In this document: positions 23,449 through 32,195 of the stretch, in pieces
How the letters are laid out: each line of letters starts with the position of its first letter
Position numbering within the stretch: the stretch's first letter is position 1
NCBI RefSeq assembly: GCF_900105835.1
Contig: NZ_LT629783.1
Coordinates: 4,176,501-4,240,500, forward strand
From: Pseudomonas fragi
Lineage (GTDB): Bacteria > Pseudomonadota > Gammaproteobacteria > Pseudomonadales > Pseudomonadaceae
Direction of reading: 5' to 3'
DNA length: 64,000 nt
Notes under the pieces: model-generated
Databases searched by the model: none
Told to the model about the DNA's origin: nothing
What the model saw: the letters and a program-made list of their open reading frames with translations, nothing else
Position numbers and translations under genes: made by a program

Positions 23449-24942
23449 TCAAGACAACTCCGGGGCACTGATGACGCAATTGCGCCCGGCCTTCTTGGCT
23501 TGATACAGGGCCTGATCGGCGCTGTTGATCAAGCCTGCAAGCTGGTCGCCAGGTTTCACCTGGCGGGTACTGACTCCCATGCTAGTGGTGAGCCGGCGAT
23601 GGGTGGGCGTCAATGGTTCCAGTTGCTCGACTGCCTGGCGAATACTCTGCGCCAGGTTATACGCGCCACTGGCATCGGTATCGCTCAGCACGACCGCAAA
23701 CTCTTCGCCACCATAACGGGCCGCCAGATCGGTGGAGCGGTGCATACAGTGCCGGATTGTCTGCGCCACACGCTTCAGGGCCTCGTCCCCGTCCTGATGA
23801 CCATAGGTGTCGTTGAAGTTCTTAAAGTGGTCAATGTCGAACATGATCAGCGACAGCGGTTTGCCTGAGCGCTGTGCCCGTCGCCATTCCTGTTCCAGGG
23901 TCTGGTCCAGCTTGCGTCGGTTGGCCAGCCCGGTCAGCGGGTCGGTGGTTGCCAGCGCCTCGAGCTGGCGTTCGGCACGTTGGCGCAAATGCAATTCACG
24001 GCCCAGCAACCAGGTGAGCATCAGCAGGGCGCCACATAACAACAGCGTACCGATACCGACCAAAATGGCGTTGCGCCTCCAGGCGCTGAATACATCGTCA
24101 GTGGCCAGTGAGACCACCACAATCAAAGGCAGGTCACCGACCTCGGAGAAGTTGTACAGCCGCTCTTCGTCATCAATGCTGGAGAGGGCGATAAAACTGC
24201 CCCTGTGTTCCTGCAGGAAGCGGATAAACACGGGGTTGTTGCTCAGGTTGGTGTGCGCGTCGGCGGCGTCCGGTTCGGGGTGCTGGGTCAGTGGTGTGCC
24301 ATCGGTGCTGATCAGCCGGATAAAGCCGTGGGGTTCCAGGACCAGTCGCTGGAACAGGGTCTTGAAATAGTCCAGCTTCATCTGCGCCACCGCCACGCCG
24401 AGAAACCTGCCATCAGGGCCGGAGATCCGCCGGCTGAAGCTGATGCAGCACATGCCCTGGTTTTCGGCCGAGTCAAAAGGGTGGGAGATAAACAGGTTGT
24501 CACTGGTGGAGTCACGGTGTTCCACAAAACTTGGCCAGTGGCTGAAGTTGACTTTGGGGGGGGCTAGTGTGCGGGAGTCGGCCACCAGATCGCCCTGGTC
24601 ATTGAGCAGGTAAAAACCGCCATTGGCCGGGGTCTGTTCGGCTTTGTCGAACAACAGCATGTGTTGCAGCGGCTGGGAGACACTGCTCAGGTCACTGCGT
24701 TTTGATACGTCGATCAGTGTGTTCAGCGCCGAGTCGTAGAGATCGACGGTGTTTTGGACATCACGCCCGACCAGTTGCACGATATTGAGTGAGGTGCGGA
24801 TGGCGGCCAGTTCGGCGGTGCGGTGTTCGCGCACCAGCAGGAAGCTGACGATGCTCAGAATGGCAATGATTGAAACGGTTGTAGCGCCGATCAGCAGGCG
24901 TAGGGTGAGCACGTTATTGCGCAAGATATGCTTGATGGCCAT
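23449..24942 (-). CDS. membrane diguanylate cyclase (periplasmic sensor + GGDEF), copy 2
   Basis: A paralogue of the neighbouring cyclase with the same plan: membrane segment (LLIGATTVSIIAILSIVSFLL), periplasmic dCache-like sensor, second membrane segment, then a GGDEF domain opening DPLTGLANRRKLDQTLEQEW. The active-site motif GGEEF and the I-site RSTD before it are intact. The ATG at 24942 is preferred because AIKHILRNNVLTLRLL then lines up with AIKYHLRTPVITRRML in the paralogue; an in-frame Met at 24984 would add 14 residues without a convincing ribosome-binding site. The GGDEF halves are much more alike than the sensor halves, suggesting that the two proteins read different ligands. Confidence 0.88.
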   Translation of the reverse strand: MAIKHILRNNVLTLRLLIGATTVSIIAILSIVSFLLVREHRTAELAAIRTSLNIVQLVGRDVQNTVDLYDSALNTLIDVSKRSDLSSVSQPLQHMLLFDKAEQTPANGGFYLLNDQGDLVADSRTLAPPKVNFSHWPSFVEHRDSTSDNLFISHPFDSAENQGMCCISFSRRISGPDGRFLGVAVAQMKLDYFKTLFQRLVLEPHGFIRLISTDGTPLTQHPEPDAADAHTNLSNNPVFIRFLQEHRGSFIALSSIDDEERLYNFSEVGDLPLIVVVSLATDDVFSAWRRNAILVGIGTLLLCGALLMLTWLLGRELHLRQRAERQLEALATTDPLTGLANRRKLDQTLEQEWRRAQRSGKPLSLIMFDIDHFKNFNDTYGHQDGDEALKRVAQTIRHCMHRSTDLAARYGGEEFAVVLSDTDASGAYNLAQSIRQAVEQLEPLTPTHRRLTTSMGVSTRQVKPGDQLAGLINSADQALYQAKKAGRNCVISAPELS

Positions 24943-24990
24943 GCTCGCTGTCGCCCTGGGTGCGGCCCCATAAAATGAATGCAATCATAT

Positions 24991-25015
24991 AAAAAGGCCA
25001 GCTTAAAAGCTGGCC
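24991..25015 (-). terminator. Rho-independent terminator of the OprD-type porin gene
   Basis: GGCCAGCTT and AAGCTGGCC pair across a two-to-four-base turn; on the minus strand the stem is followed by TTTTTATAT. It lies just past the porin stop codon and separates it from the cyclase pair. Confidence 0.88.
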
Positions 25016-25028
25016 CTTTGGTCATGGA

Positions 25029-26348
25029 TTAGAACACATCAATAGGATAGTCGACGATTACCCGGTACTCATCAACATCGTTATCCACGCTCTGGTACGC
25101 GGTGTTGCCGCGGTTGGTGGCCCAGCGCAGGGTCACAGCCAGGTCCTTGGCCTTGCCTTCCTGAATCACGTATTTGAGCCCCAGGTCACGTTCCCAGTGA
25201 TGGGCGTTCTTGCCTTCGGGGTTGTACCAGTTGCTGTAGCCGATGCTGTTGGGATCAGCCTTGGTCAGGTCCAGCTCACCGCGTGAGTACGACGCACTGG
25301 CTGTGAGGCCGGCGATGCCGAGGCCGGCAAAGTCATACTCGTATTGCAGCTTCCAGGAACGCTCGTTGGGGCCGTTGAAGTCCGAGTACTGCTGCGAGTT
25401 GTCCAGGTAAACGCTGTCGCCCTGATAGATATAGTCAAAGGGCGTATTGCCGTTGACCCGCTGGTACACCGCCGTCACCTTGTGGCCGTCGATGCCCAGG
25501 GCCAGGTGCAGGCTGAAGGTGTTGTTGTCGATATCGCCCAGCAGTGCCTTGCCGGTGTCCTGGGTGTGATAGAAGTGCAGGCCGGGGTTGAGGGTGACGC
25601 CCTCGCTCAGCGTATGGGTGTAGTCGAAGTCGTAGTAGTACTGGTTCCAGATGTCCTGCAACTGGGCTGCGTACAGGTTGCTGGTGATTTCCGGTACGCC
25701 GCTCCAGGACGCGCCAGCCCAGGTGATGTGCTTGCTGCTCTGGTCGCCCAGGTCACCGTAGGTGGTGGTCAGGCGACGCATGCCGCTCTGGTTGTAGGGC
25801 TTGTCGAAACTGACCTGGCCGCCTTCGAACATCCAGCCCTCGAAGCTGGTGTTGGTCAGGCTGACACCGCGAAAGGTCTGCGGCAGCATGCGGGTTTCAC
25901 CGCCGGCGATTACCGGGTTGGTGAGGAACATGTCACCGGCTTTAAGCACGGTATCGAAGGCGCGCATTTTCAGTGCGGCACCGGCAGACGAAAAGGCAGT
26001 GGGCGCTTTGCCGTTGCCATCGCTGACCGGCAGGATGCTGCTGCCATCGGTGCCGCCGCCGCCATCGAGCTTGAGCCCGAGCAGGCCATAGGCATCCAGG
26101 CCGAAGCCAACGGTGCCTTGGGTGAAGCCCGACTCGAACTTGCCGATAAAGCCCTGGCCCCATTCCTTGCTGTCATCGGCATGGGGGCTGCGGATATCGT
26201 GGTTCATATAGTAGTTGCGGGCGTGAATCTTGAGGCTGGAACCTTCGACAAAACCGTCTTGGGTAGCGTCGTCATCGGCGTGGGCGAAGGTTGGGATCGT
26301 TGCAGCCAGGGCAATGAATAACGGACTGAGTTTGAGTGATGTCTTCAC
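25029..26348 (-). CDS. OprD/Occ family outer-membrane porin
   Basis: This is a substrate-specific outer-membrane channel of the OprD family, which in pseudomonads admits amino acids, peptides or small carboxylates. The 439-residue precursor has a signal peptide ending [12 protein letters not shown] and a mature chain that opens with the family's [19 protein letters not shown], and contains [20 protein letters not shown] and [19 protein letters not shown]. It ends [12 protein letters not shown], a terminal aromatic residue as expected for a beta-barrel. The start is a GTG with AAGGAG ten bases before it. The gene stands alone between terminators. The specific substrate cannot be told from the sequence by eye. 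Confidence 0.92.
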   Translation of the reverse strand: MKTSLKLSPLFIALAATIPTFAHADDDATQDGFVEGSSLKIHARNYYMNHDIRSPHADDSKEWGQGFIGKFESGFTQGTVGFGLDAYGLLGLKLDGGGGTDGSSILPVSDGNGKAPTAFSSAGAALKMRAFDTVLKAGDMFLTNPVIAGGETRMLPQTFRGVSLTNTSFEGWMFEGGQVSFDKPYNQSGMRRLTTTYGDLGDQSSKHITWAGASWSGVPEITSNLYAAQLQDIWNQYYYDFDYTHTLSEGVTLNPGLHFYHTQDTGKALLGDIDNNTFSLHLALGIDGHKVTAVYQRVNGNTPFDYIYQGDSVYLDNSQQYSDFNGPNERSWKLQYEYDFAGLGIAGLTASASYSRGELDLTKADPNSIGYSNWYNPEGKNAHHWERDLGLKYVIQEGKAKDLAVTLRWATNRGNTAYQSVDNDVDEYRVIVDYPIDVF

Positions 26349-26447
26349 CAGTTTGTTGCTCCTTGAGAGTGGCGGCAGTTTTTATTTTCTTTGCAAATTC
26401 TGTTCTTGTTTGAAGGCATGCCAGTGCCGGGCATGTTTTTTTAAAAC

Positions 26448-26476
26448 AAAAAAAAGCCGCTATGATAGCGGCTTTT
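26448..26476 (-). terminator. Rho-independent terminator after the small exported-protein gene
   Basis: AGCCGCTA and TAGCGGCT form the stem; on the minus strand TTTTTTTTGTTTT follows. It lies about 60 bases past the stop of the small exported-protein gene and ahead of the porin gene. Confidence 0.85.
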
Positions 26477-26538
26477 GAAACAATCAGTCACATGTGTAGG
26501 CCGTGACTGACTGGGTCGGGAAGTCTGCGGGTGTGCGA

Positions 26539-26763
26539 TCAGCTGTCCTGGACATCATCGCTGACGCTGGCTTTGGCCTGTTCAGGCTGCGGTTTTGCGT
26601 CGTTTTGATGACGTGCTGTCAGCTCTGCCTGATGTTGTTCAAATGTGGCTGCGCGGGCCGCATTTTGTGCGACAAAGGCAGGGGATTCTTCCGCCATGGC
26701 CAGGGGCGACAACAACAAAGACGACAAAACGAAAACGCTAGCCATACCCATACTGCTGGACAT
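26539..26763 (-). CDS. small secreted protein of unknown function (74 aa)
   Basis: The protein has 74 residues: a clear signal peptide, MSSSMGMASVFVLSSLLLSP followed by LAMA as the cleavage site, and a short mature part of about 50 residues rich in Ala, Gln and charged residues with no cysteine. The start is the ATG at 26763 with AAGG eight bases upstream; an in-frame TTG at 26787 is less likely. It is followed by its own strong terminator, which supports a real gene. I do not recognise a characterised family. It lies downstream of, but not obviously together with, the RND/two-component operon on the same strand: a 147-base inverted-repeat element separates them. Confidence 0.7.
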   Translation of the reverse strand: MSSSMGMASVFVLSSLLLSPLAMAEESPAFVAQNAARAATFEQHQAELTARHQNDAKPQPEQAKASVSDDVQDS

Positions 26764-26906
26764 TTCAAAGACCTTCTTGCTTAGCAAGTGCTGTGTGATG
26801 GGTTAAATCTATAGCCCCGGGCGGGGGCGAAAAAGCCATGTTTTCGACAAGGACTTTTGCGTTTTGGGTAACAAATGCGCAAAGCAGCGGTTTAGACGTA
26901 TAGCCG

Positions 26907-27053
26907 TGTAGCCGCTGCCGAGGAACGCAGGCTGCGATCGAGTGCGAAGCGCTCGTAAATCCTGAATGCACGTTTTTTCAGGAAAAACGTGGAGTCTGAC
27001 CTTACGACGGCTTCGCCGCCGGACGCAGCCTGCGTTCCTCGGCAGCTGCTACA
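26907..27053. repeat. long inverted repeat (GTAGC-GCTGCCGAGG family), copy A
   Basis: A 30-base left arm at 26907-26936 and a right arm at 27024-27053 are inverted copies differing at one position. The 87-base interior has a further eight-pair hairpin (ACGTTTTT at 26970-26977 with AAAAACGT at 26983-26990). The element lies just past the sensor kinase stop. Two other copies occur at 33447-33480 and 36981-37086, so this is an interspersed family and not part of a gene. Confidence 0.85.
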
Positions 27054-27063
27054 GGGCTACAGG

Positions 27064-28443
27064 TCACGTCGGCAAATACAACCCGAACGTATTGCGCCCG
27101 CCGGCGCTGCGTACAAACACCTCGCCGCCATGCATCTGTGCAATCGCCTTGACGATGGCCAGCCCCAGCCCGTGGTTGGCGCCGCTGTTGTGGCGGGCGG
27201 CGTCGACCCGGTAGAAACGCTCGAACAAGCGCGGCAAGTGCTCCCCGGCAATCGGCTGCCCCGGATTGCTCACGCTGATCGTGGCCTGCCCGGCGGTTTG
27301 CTCGATCAGGACCTCGATCACTTGCCCGGCCTCGGTGTGCTGCACGGCATTGTTCAGCAGGTTGATCAACGCCCGGCGCAGGTGGGCTTTTTCGATATTG
27401 ACCCGCGCATCGCCCCTGACTTGCACCACAACCCGGGCGTCCTCAAGAATGAACTCCAGGTATTCCAGGGTCGTCGCCACTTCGTCAGCCAGGGACGCGC
27501 TGGTCAGTTTGCTGGCCTTGCTGCCCTGGTCGGCGCTCGCCAGGAACAGCATGTCGTTGATGATGTTGCGCAGCCGCTCCAGCTCTTCAAGGTTGGATTG
27601 CAGCACCTCAAAGTAATGCTCGGCCGAGCGCCCGCGGGTCAACGCCACCTGGGTCTGGCCGATGAGGTTGGTCAGTGGTGAGCGCAGTTCATGGGCCACG
27701 TCGGCATTGAACGACTCCAGCCGGGTCCAGGCCTGCTCCACGCGGTCCAGGGTCGAGTTGAAGGCGCTGACCAGTTGGTCCAGCTCCGGCGCCAGGGGCG
27801 CCAGGTGCAAGCGCCCGGACAAGTGCGGCGGTGCCAGTTTTTGTGCGGCCTCAGACAGCTTGACCAGTGGCTTGAGACCGATGCGCGCCACCCAGTAGCC
27901 GAGCAATGAGGCCAGCAGCACGCCGATGCTCGCCAGGCTAACCAGCGCAATCAGCAGGTGATGCTGGGTCTGGCGAAAGGTCTGGGTATCGATGGCAATC
28001 AGAAAGCGCAGGGCCGGGCGCTGTTCCCTGGCGGGTATTTCGCTGCTCAGCACCTTGAACGGGTAAGCCTCGCCGGGCAGGTGCAAGTCGCGCACGCCCA
28101 CTGGCCCTTGGGCAAATTTGCGCACGGCGGCCTCGGGGTTACCGTACTCATAAGCCGGGTCTGAACTGATTGCCCAAAAGCGGATGCGTTTGTCCTCTTC
28201 GCTGAGCAGTTTGAGCTTGGCGCTCATCTTGGCCCAGTGCTCGGGGTTGCCGTAGCGGTTGATAGATGACTCAAGCACGCTGTAGCGCGCATCCAGCTCT
28301 GCTTCAGGCAGGCGGCCGATGCTTTTGTCGACCTGCTGGTACAGCGCCCCGCCGATCAATACAAACACCAGCAACGCCACCAGGGCGAACATCGCACTCA
28401 AACGCAGGGCGATGGAGTTCAAGGCCGTGAATCGCTTAAACAC
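27064..28443 (-). CDS. two-component sensor histidine kinase (CusS/CopS-like architecture)
   Basis: This is an inner-membrane sensor kinase that should phosphorylate the response regulator encoded immediately upstream. It has a membrane segment near the N-terminus (ALVALLVFVLIGGALYQQV), a periplasmic sensor region of about 130 residues, a second membrane segment (LLIALVSLASIGVLLASLLG), a HAMP linker, the H-box FNADVAHELRSPLTNLIGQ, N-box RRALINLLNNAVQHT and G-box GANHGLGLAIVKAIAQMHGG. The GTG at 28443 is preferred, with GGAG seven bases before it; an in-frame ATG lies at 28461. It overlaps the regulator gene by eight bases. The layout is that of heavy-metal-type kinases, but the signal here is unknown. 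Confidence 0.9.
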   Translation of the reverse strand: MFKRFTALNSIALRLSAMFALVALLVFVLIGGALYQQVDKSIGRLPEAELDARYSVLESSINRYGNPEHWAKMSAKLKLLSEEDKRIRFWAISSDPAYEYGNPEAAVRKFAQGPVGVRDLHLPGEAYPFKVLSSEIPAREQRPALRFLIAIDTQTFRQTQHHLLIALVSLASIGVLLASLLGYWVARIGLKPLVKLSEAAQKLAPPHLSGRLHLAPLAPELDQLVSAFNSTLDRVEQAWTRLESFNADVAHELRSPLTNLIGQTQVALTRGRSAEHYFEVLQSNLEELERLRNIINDMLFLASADQGSKASKLTSASLADEVATTLEYLEFILEDARVVVQVRGDARVNIEKAHLRRALINLLNNAVQHTEAGQVIEVLIEQTAGQATISVSNPGQPIAGEHLPRLFERFYRVDAARHNSGANHGLGLAIVKAIAQMHGGEVFVRSAGGRNTFGLYLPT

Positions 28444-29110
28444 TGCGCCGCTCCAGCACATAGCCCATGCCGCGAATGGTGTGCAGCAGCTTGTGCTCGA
28501 ATGGCCCGTCGAGTTTGGCGCGCAAGCGCTTGATCGCTACTTCGACCACGTTGGCGTCGCTGTCGAAGTTGATATCCCAGACCATCTCGGCAATGGCGGT
28601 CTTGGACAGGATTTCACCCTGGCGCCGCGCCAGTACGCTGAGCAGCGAGAACTCCTTGGCGGTCAGGTCCAGGCGGGCGCCGGCGCGGGTAGCCTTGCGG
28701 CTGATCAAATCTATCCACAGGTCGTCGACGCTCACCTGCACCGGCTCGTGGCCGCCGCTGCGACGGGTCAGGGCTTGCAGGCGGGCGACCAGTTCGAGAA
28801 ACGAAAACGGTTTGCCCAGATAATCGTCGGCGCCTTCGCGCAGGCCGCGAATCCGGTCTTCGACCCGCTCACGGGCGGTGAGCATGATCACCGGGGTTTG
28901 CTTACGCGCCCGCAAGGCCCGCAGCACGCCAAAGCCGTCGAGCCCCGGGAGCATGACATCGAGCACGATCACCGCGTAATCACTCTCCATCGCCAGGTGC
29001 AGCCCCTCGATGCCATCGCGGGCCACATCCACCGTATAGCCTTGCTCGGTCAGCCCGCGGTGCAGGTAGTCGGCGGTTTTTTCTTCATCTTCAATAATCA
29101 GAACGCGCAT
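28436..29110 (-). CDS. OmpR/PhoB-family response regulator
   Basis: The regulator has a receiver domain starting MRVLIIEDEEKTADYL with phospho-acceptor Asp51 in VIVLDVMLPGLDGF, the conserved Thr of MLTARE and Lys of GKPF, and a winged-helix DNA-binding domain (LDLTAKEFSLLSVLARRQGE, DANVVEVAIKRLRAKLD, IRGMGYVLE). It most resembles CopR/CusR-type regulators. The ATG at 29110 is chosen because it gives the standard start; upstream codons lie inside the pump gene. It overlaps the RND pump gene by 20 bases and the kinase gene by eight, so pump and sensor system are made from one transcript and probably form a feedback circuit. Confidence 0.93.
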   Translation of the reverse strand: MRVLIIEDEEKTADYLHRGLTEQGYTVDVARDGIEGLHLAMESDYAVIVLDVMLPGLDGFGVLRALRARKQTPVIMLTARERVEDRIRGLREGADDYLGKPFSFLELVARLQALTRRSGGHEPVQVSVDDLWIDLISRKATRAGARLDLTAKEFSLLSVLARRQGEILSKTAIAEMVWDINFDSDANVVEVAIKRLRAKLDGPFEHKLLHTIRGMGYVLERRSV

Positions 29111-32100
29111 GACCCGCCTCAGTGATCGGTTTGGAACGATGGAACAGTCGCTCAAGCCACAAGTATATGACCGGCGTGGTAAACAGCGTCAGCGCCTGGC
29201 TCACCAGCAGCCCGCCGACCACGGCAATCCCCAGTGGCTGGCGCAGTTCGGCGCCGGAGCCGTAGCCGAGCATCAGCGGCAAGGCGCCGAGCAGGGCAGC
29301 CAGGGTGGTCATGATGATCGGCCGAAACCGTGTAAGGCACGCCTGATAGATGGCCTCTTCGGGGCTCAGTCCACGGGTGCGCTGGGCATCGAGGGCAAAG
29401 TCGATCATCAGGATGCCGTTTTTCTTGACGATACCGATCAGCAATACCAGCCCGATCAGCGCCATGATCGAAAAGTCCTGGCCACATATCCACAGCATCA
29501 GCAGCGCGCCAAGCCCGGCCGAAGGCAGGGTGGAGATGATCGTCAGCGGGTGCACGAAGCTCTCGTACAGCACCCCCAGAATGATGTACACCGCCACCAG
29601 CGCCGCGAGGATCAGCCACGGCTGGCTGGCCAGTGAACTTTGAAATGCCTGGGCCGCGCCCTGGAAATTGCCGCTGATGGTGCTTGGCATGCCGATATCG
29701 TTTTTCGCCTGATCGAGCATCAGCACCGCATCGCCCAGGGCCACGCCGGGCGCGAGGTTGAACGACAGGTTGGCAGCCGGGAACATGCCGTCATGGCTGA
29801 TCGACAACGGCCCGCTGACGGGCGCATCGACCTTGGCCACGGCTGACAACGGCACCATATCCCCGGTCAGCGGCGAGCGCAGGTAGAAGTAATTGAGGCT
29901 CTCGGCCTTGCCGCGCTGCTGCGCGTCGACTTCCAGGATCACGTTGTACTGGTTGGTCTCGGTCTGGAACTCATTGACCTGACGCTGGCCGAAGGCGTCG
30001 TACAGCGCCTCGTCGACATCGGTGGCCGTCAGGCCGAAGCGGGCCGCGGCATTACGGTCGATGCTGATATGGGTGATGCTGCCGCCCAGTTGCAGGTCGT
30101 TGGAAAGGTCGCGAAAGGCCGGGTTGGCGCGCAGTTTTTCGGTCAGGCGCTGGGTCCAGGTGGTGAGAGTCGGCCCGTCGTTGCTCTTGAGCACATATTG
30201 ATACTGGCTGCGGCTGGGGCCGGAGCTGAGGTTGATGTCCTGGCCCGCGCGCAGGTACAGCACGATGCCGGGGACCCTGGCCAGTTGCGGGCGGATGCGG
30301 TCGATAAACTCGCTGGCCGAGACATCGCGCTGGCCACGGTCCTTGAGGGCAATCCAGAAGCGGCCGTTGGCGATGGTCTGGTTGCTGCCGGTCACGCCCA
30401 CGGCATGGGAGAACGCCTGCACGGCCGGGTCGTTGCCGATGATCCCGGCCAGCGCCAGATGCTTTTGCGTCATGTCCGGGAATGAAATGTCGGATGCCGC
30501 CTCGGTGGTGCCGAGCACAAAGCCGGTGTCCTGCACCGGGAAGAAACCCTTGGGGATCAGCACATAACCGGCGATGGCCATGCCCAGGGTCACGGCGAAA
30601 ATCCCCAGCATCAGCCGCTGGTGCGCCAGGGCCCGCTTCAGGCCCTTTTCATACAGGGCCAGCAGACGCTCGCCAAAGCCCGGTTTGGCATCAGGCTGGT
30701 GTACCGGTGCGCGCATAAACAGCGCGGCCAGGGTCGGCGCGAGGGTCAGTGATACCAGCACCGAAATCATGATGGTCGAGGTCGCGGTCAGGGCGAACTC
30801 CTTGAACAGGCGCCCGACCACCCCGCCCATAAACAGCAGTGGGATAAATGCCGCCACCAGCGAGAAGCTGATGGATACCACGGTAAAGCCGATCTCGCTG
30901 GCGCCCTTTATCGCCGCGTCGCGCATGCTTTCGCCAGCCTCCAGGTGGCGGTGGATGTTCTCCACCACCACGATGGCATCGTCGACCACAAACCCAACGG
31001 CCACCACAATCGCCACCAGCGTCAGGTTATTGATGCTGAAGCCCAGCACATACATCAGTGCGAAACTGGCGATCAGCGATACACCGAGCACTGCCGACAC
31101 GATCAGGGTGGCTGACCACTGGCGCAAGAACAGCGCCATCACCGCAATCACCAGCAGCACGGCAATCAGCAGGGTGATTTCCACTTCATGCAGGGAGGCG
31201 CGGATGGTCTTGGTGCGGTCGCTCAGCACCGTGACCTCGACCGAGGCCGGGAGCATCGCCTGCAGGCCGGGCAGGGCGGCCTGGATACGGTCCACGGTGT
31301 CGACGATATTGGCCCCCGGCTGGCGCGAAATCACCAGGTTGAGCCCCGGCTGATGGCCCGACCAGGCCTGCACATAGTCGTTCTCGGAACCGTTGATAAC
31401 CCGTGCCACGTCGCGCAACTGCACGGGGGCGCCGTCCTTGTACGAGACGATCAACTGGCCGTATTCATCGGCGTCGAACAACTGGTCGTTGGTCGACAGC
31501 GTGGAGATGCTCGACGGGCCATACAGCGCGCCCTTGGCCAGGTTGAGGCTGGTTTGCTGAATGGCCAGGCGGATATCGGCGAGGGTCAGGCCGATGGCGG
31601 CCAGTTTGTCGGCCGAGGCCTGCACGCGGATCGCTGGGCGCTGCTGGCCGGTGATATTGATCAGGCCCACGCCGTCGATCTGGCTGATTTGCCGGGCCAG
31701 CAGGGTTTCAACGTAATCGCTCAGCTCGGTGCCGGGCATTTGCAGCGAGCTGATGCTGAGGATCAGCACTGGGCTGTCGGCCGGGTTGACCTTCTTCCAG
31801 GTCGGTAGCGTGGGCATGTCCTTGGGCAGTTTGCCGGACGCGGTGTTGATCGCCGCCTGTACTTCCTGGGCGGCGGTATCGATGCTTTTGTTGAGGGTGA
31901 ATTGCAGGGTCAGGGTGGTCGAGCCCAGGGCGCTGCTGGAGGTCATCTGGGTCATGCCGGGGATGGCGCTGAATTGCACCTCCAGCGGGGTGGCCACCGA
32001 TGAGGCCATGGTGTCCGGGCTGGCGCCGGGTAGTTGCGCCGACACCTGGATGGTTGGGAACTCCGCTTCGGGCAAGGGCGCCACGGGCAGTCGCGGGAAG

Positions 32101-32195
32101 GCAATCAGCCCCACCAGCACCAGGGCGAAGGTCAGTAGTACAGTGGCCACCGGGTGATCGACACACCAGGCGGACAGCGAGCGGCTGCGGGTCAT
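29091..32195 (-). CDS. RND multidrug efflux pump, inner-membrane subunit (MdtB/MdtC-like)
   Basis: A proton-driven RND transporter of 1034 residues, the inner-membrane part of a tripartite efflux system. It opens with CVDHPVATVLLTFALVLVGL and AFPRLPVAPLPEAEFPTIQV, as in HAE1-type pumps, and shows VGFVVDDAIVVVENIHRHLE in transmembrane helix 4, whose two adjacent aspartates carry the proton relay. Two large periplasmic loops and twelve membrane segments are expected. The sequence reads closest to MdtB/MdtC/MuxB-type pumps rather than heavy-metal CusA-type pumps, although the linked two-component system looks metal-type. It overlaps the adaptor gene by four bases. No outer-membrane channel gene is linked, so it presumably shares one encoded elsewhere. 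Confidence 0.93.
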   Translation of the reverse strand: MTRSRSLSAWCVDHPVATVLLTFALVLVGLIAFPRLPVAPLPEAEFPTIQVSAQLPGASPDTMASSVATPLEVQFSAIPGMTQMTSSSALGSTTLTLQFTLNKSIDTAAQEVQAAINTASGKLPKDMPTLPTWKKVNPADSPVLILSISSLQMPGTELSDYVETLLARQISQIDGVGLINITGQQRPAIRVQASADKLAAIGLTLADIRLAIQQTSLNLAKGALYGPSSISTLSTNDQLFDADEYGQLIVSYKDGAPVQLRDVARVINGSENDYVQAWSGHQPGLNLVISRQPGANIVDTVDRIQAALPGLQAMLPASVEVTVLSDRTKTIRASLHEVEITLLIAVLLVIAVMALFLRQWSATLIVSAVLGVSLIASFALMYVLGFSINNLTLVAIVVAVGFVVDDAIVVVENIHRHLEAGESMRDAAIKGASEIGFTVVSISFSLVAAFIPLLFMGGVVGRLFKEFALTATSTIMISVLVSLTLAPTLAALFMRAPVHQPDAKPGFGERLLALYEKGLKRALAHQRLMLGIFAVTLGMAIAGYVLIPKGFFPVQDTGFVLGTTEAASDISFPDMTQKHLALAGIIGNDPAVQAFSHAVGVTGSNQTIANGRFWIALKDRGQRDVSASEFIDRIRPQLARVPGIVLYLRAGQDINLSSGPSRSQYQYVLKSNDGPTLTTWTQRLTEKLRANPAFRDLSNDLQLGGSITHISIDRNAAARFGLTATDVDEALYDAFGQRQVNEFQTETNQYNVILEVDAQQRGKAESLNYFYLRSPLTGDMVPLSAVAKVDAPVSGPLSISHDGMFPAANLSFNLAPGVALGDAVLMLDQAKNDIGMPSTISGNFQGAAQAFQSSLASQPWLILAALVAVYIILGVLYESFVHPLTIISTLPSAGLGALLMLWICGQDFSIMALIGLVLLIGIVKKNGILMIDFALDAQRTRGLSPEEAIYQACLTRFRPIIMTTLAALLGALPLMLGYGSGAELRQPLGIAVVGGLLVSQALTLFTTPVIYLWLERLFHRSKPITEAGHARSDY

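Noticed and set aside
26907..27053. Insertion sequence or miniature transposon
   Set aside because: Long inverted arms are present, but no clear target-site duplication or transposase gene was seen; described as an inverted-repeat family instead.
28436..29110. Assigning the regulator/kinase pair as baeR/baeS
   Set aside because: The order next to an MdtB/C-like pump recalls that locus, but the receiver and kinase sequences look more like the CopR/CusR and CopS/CusS branch, so no symbol was given.
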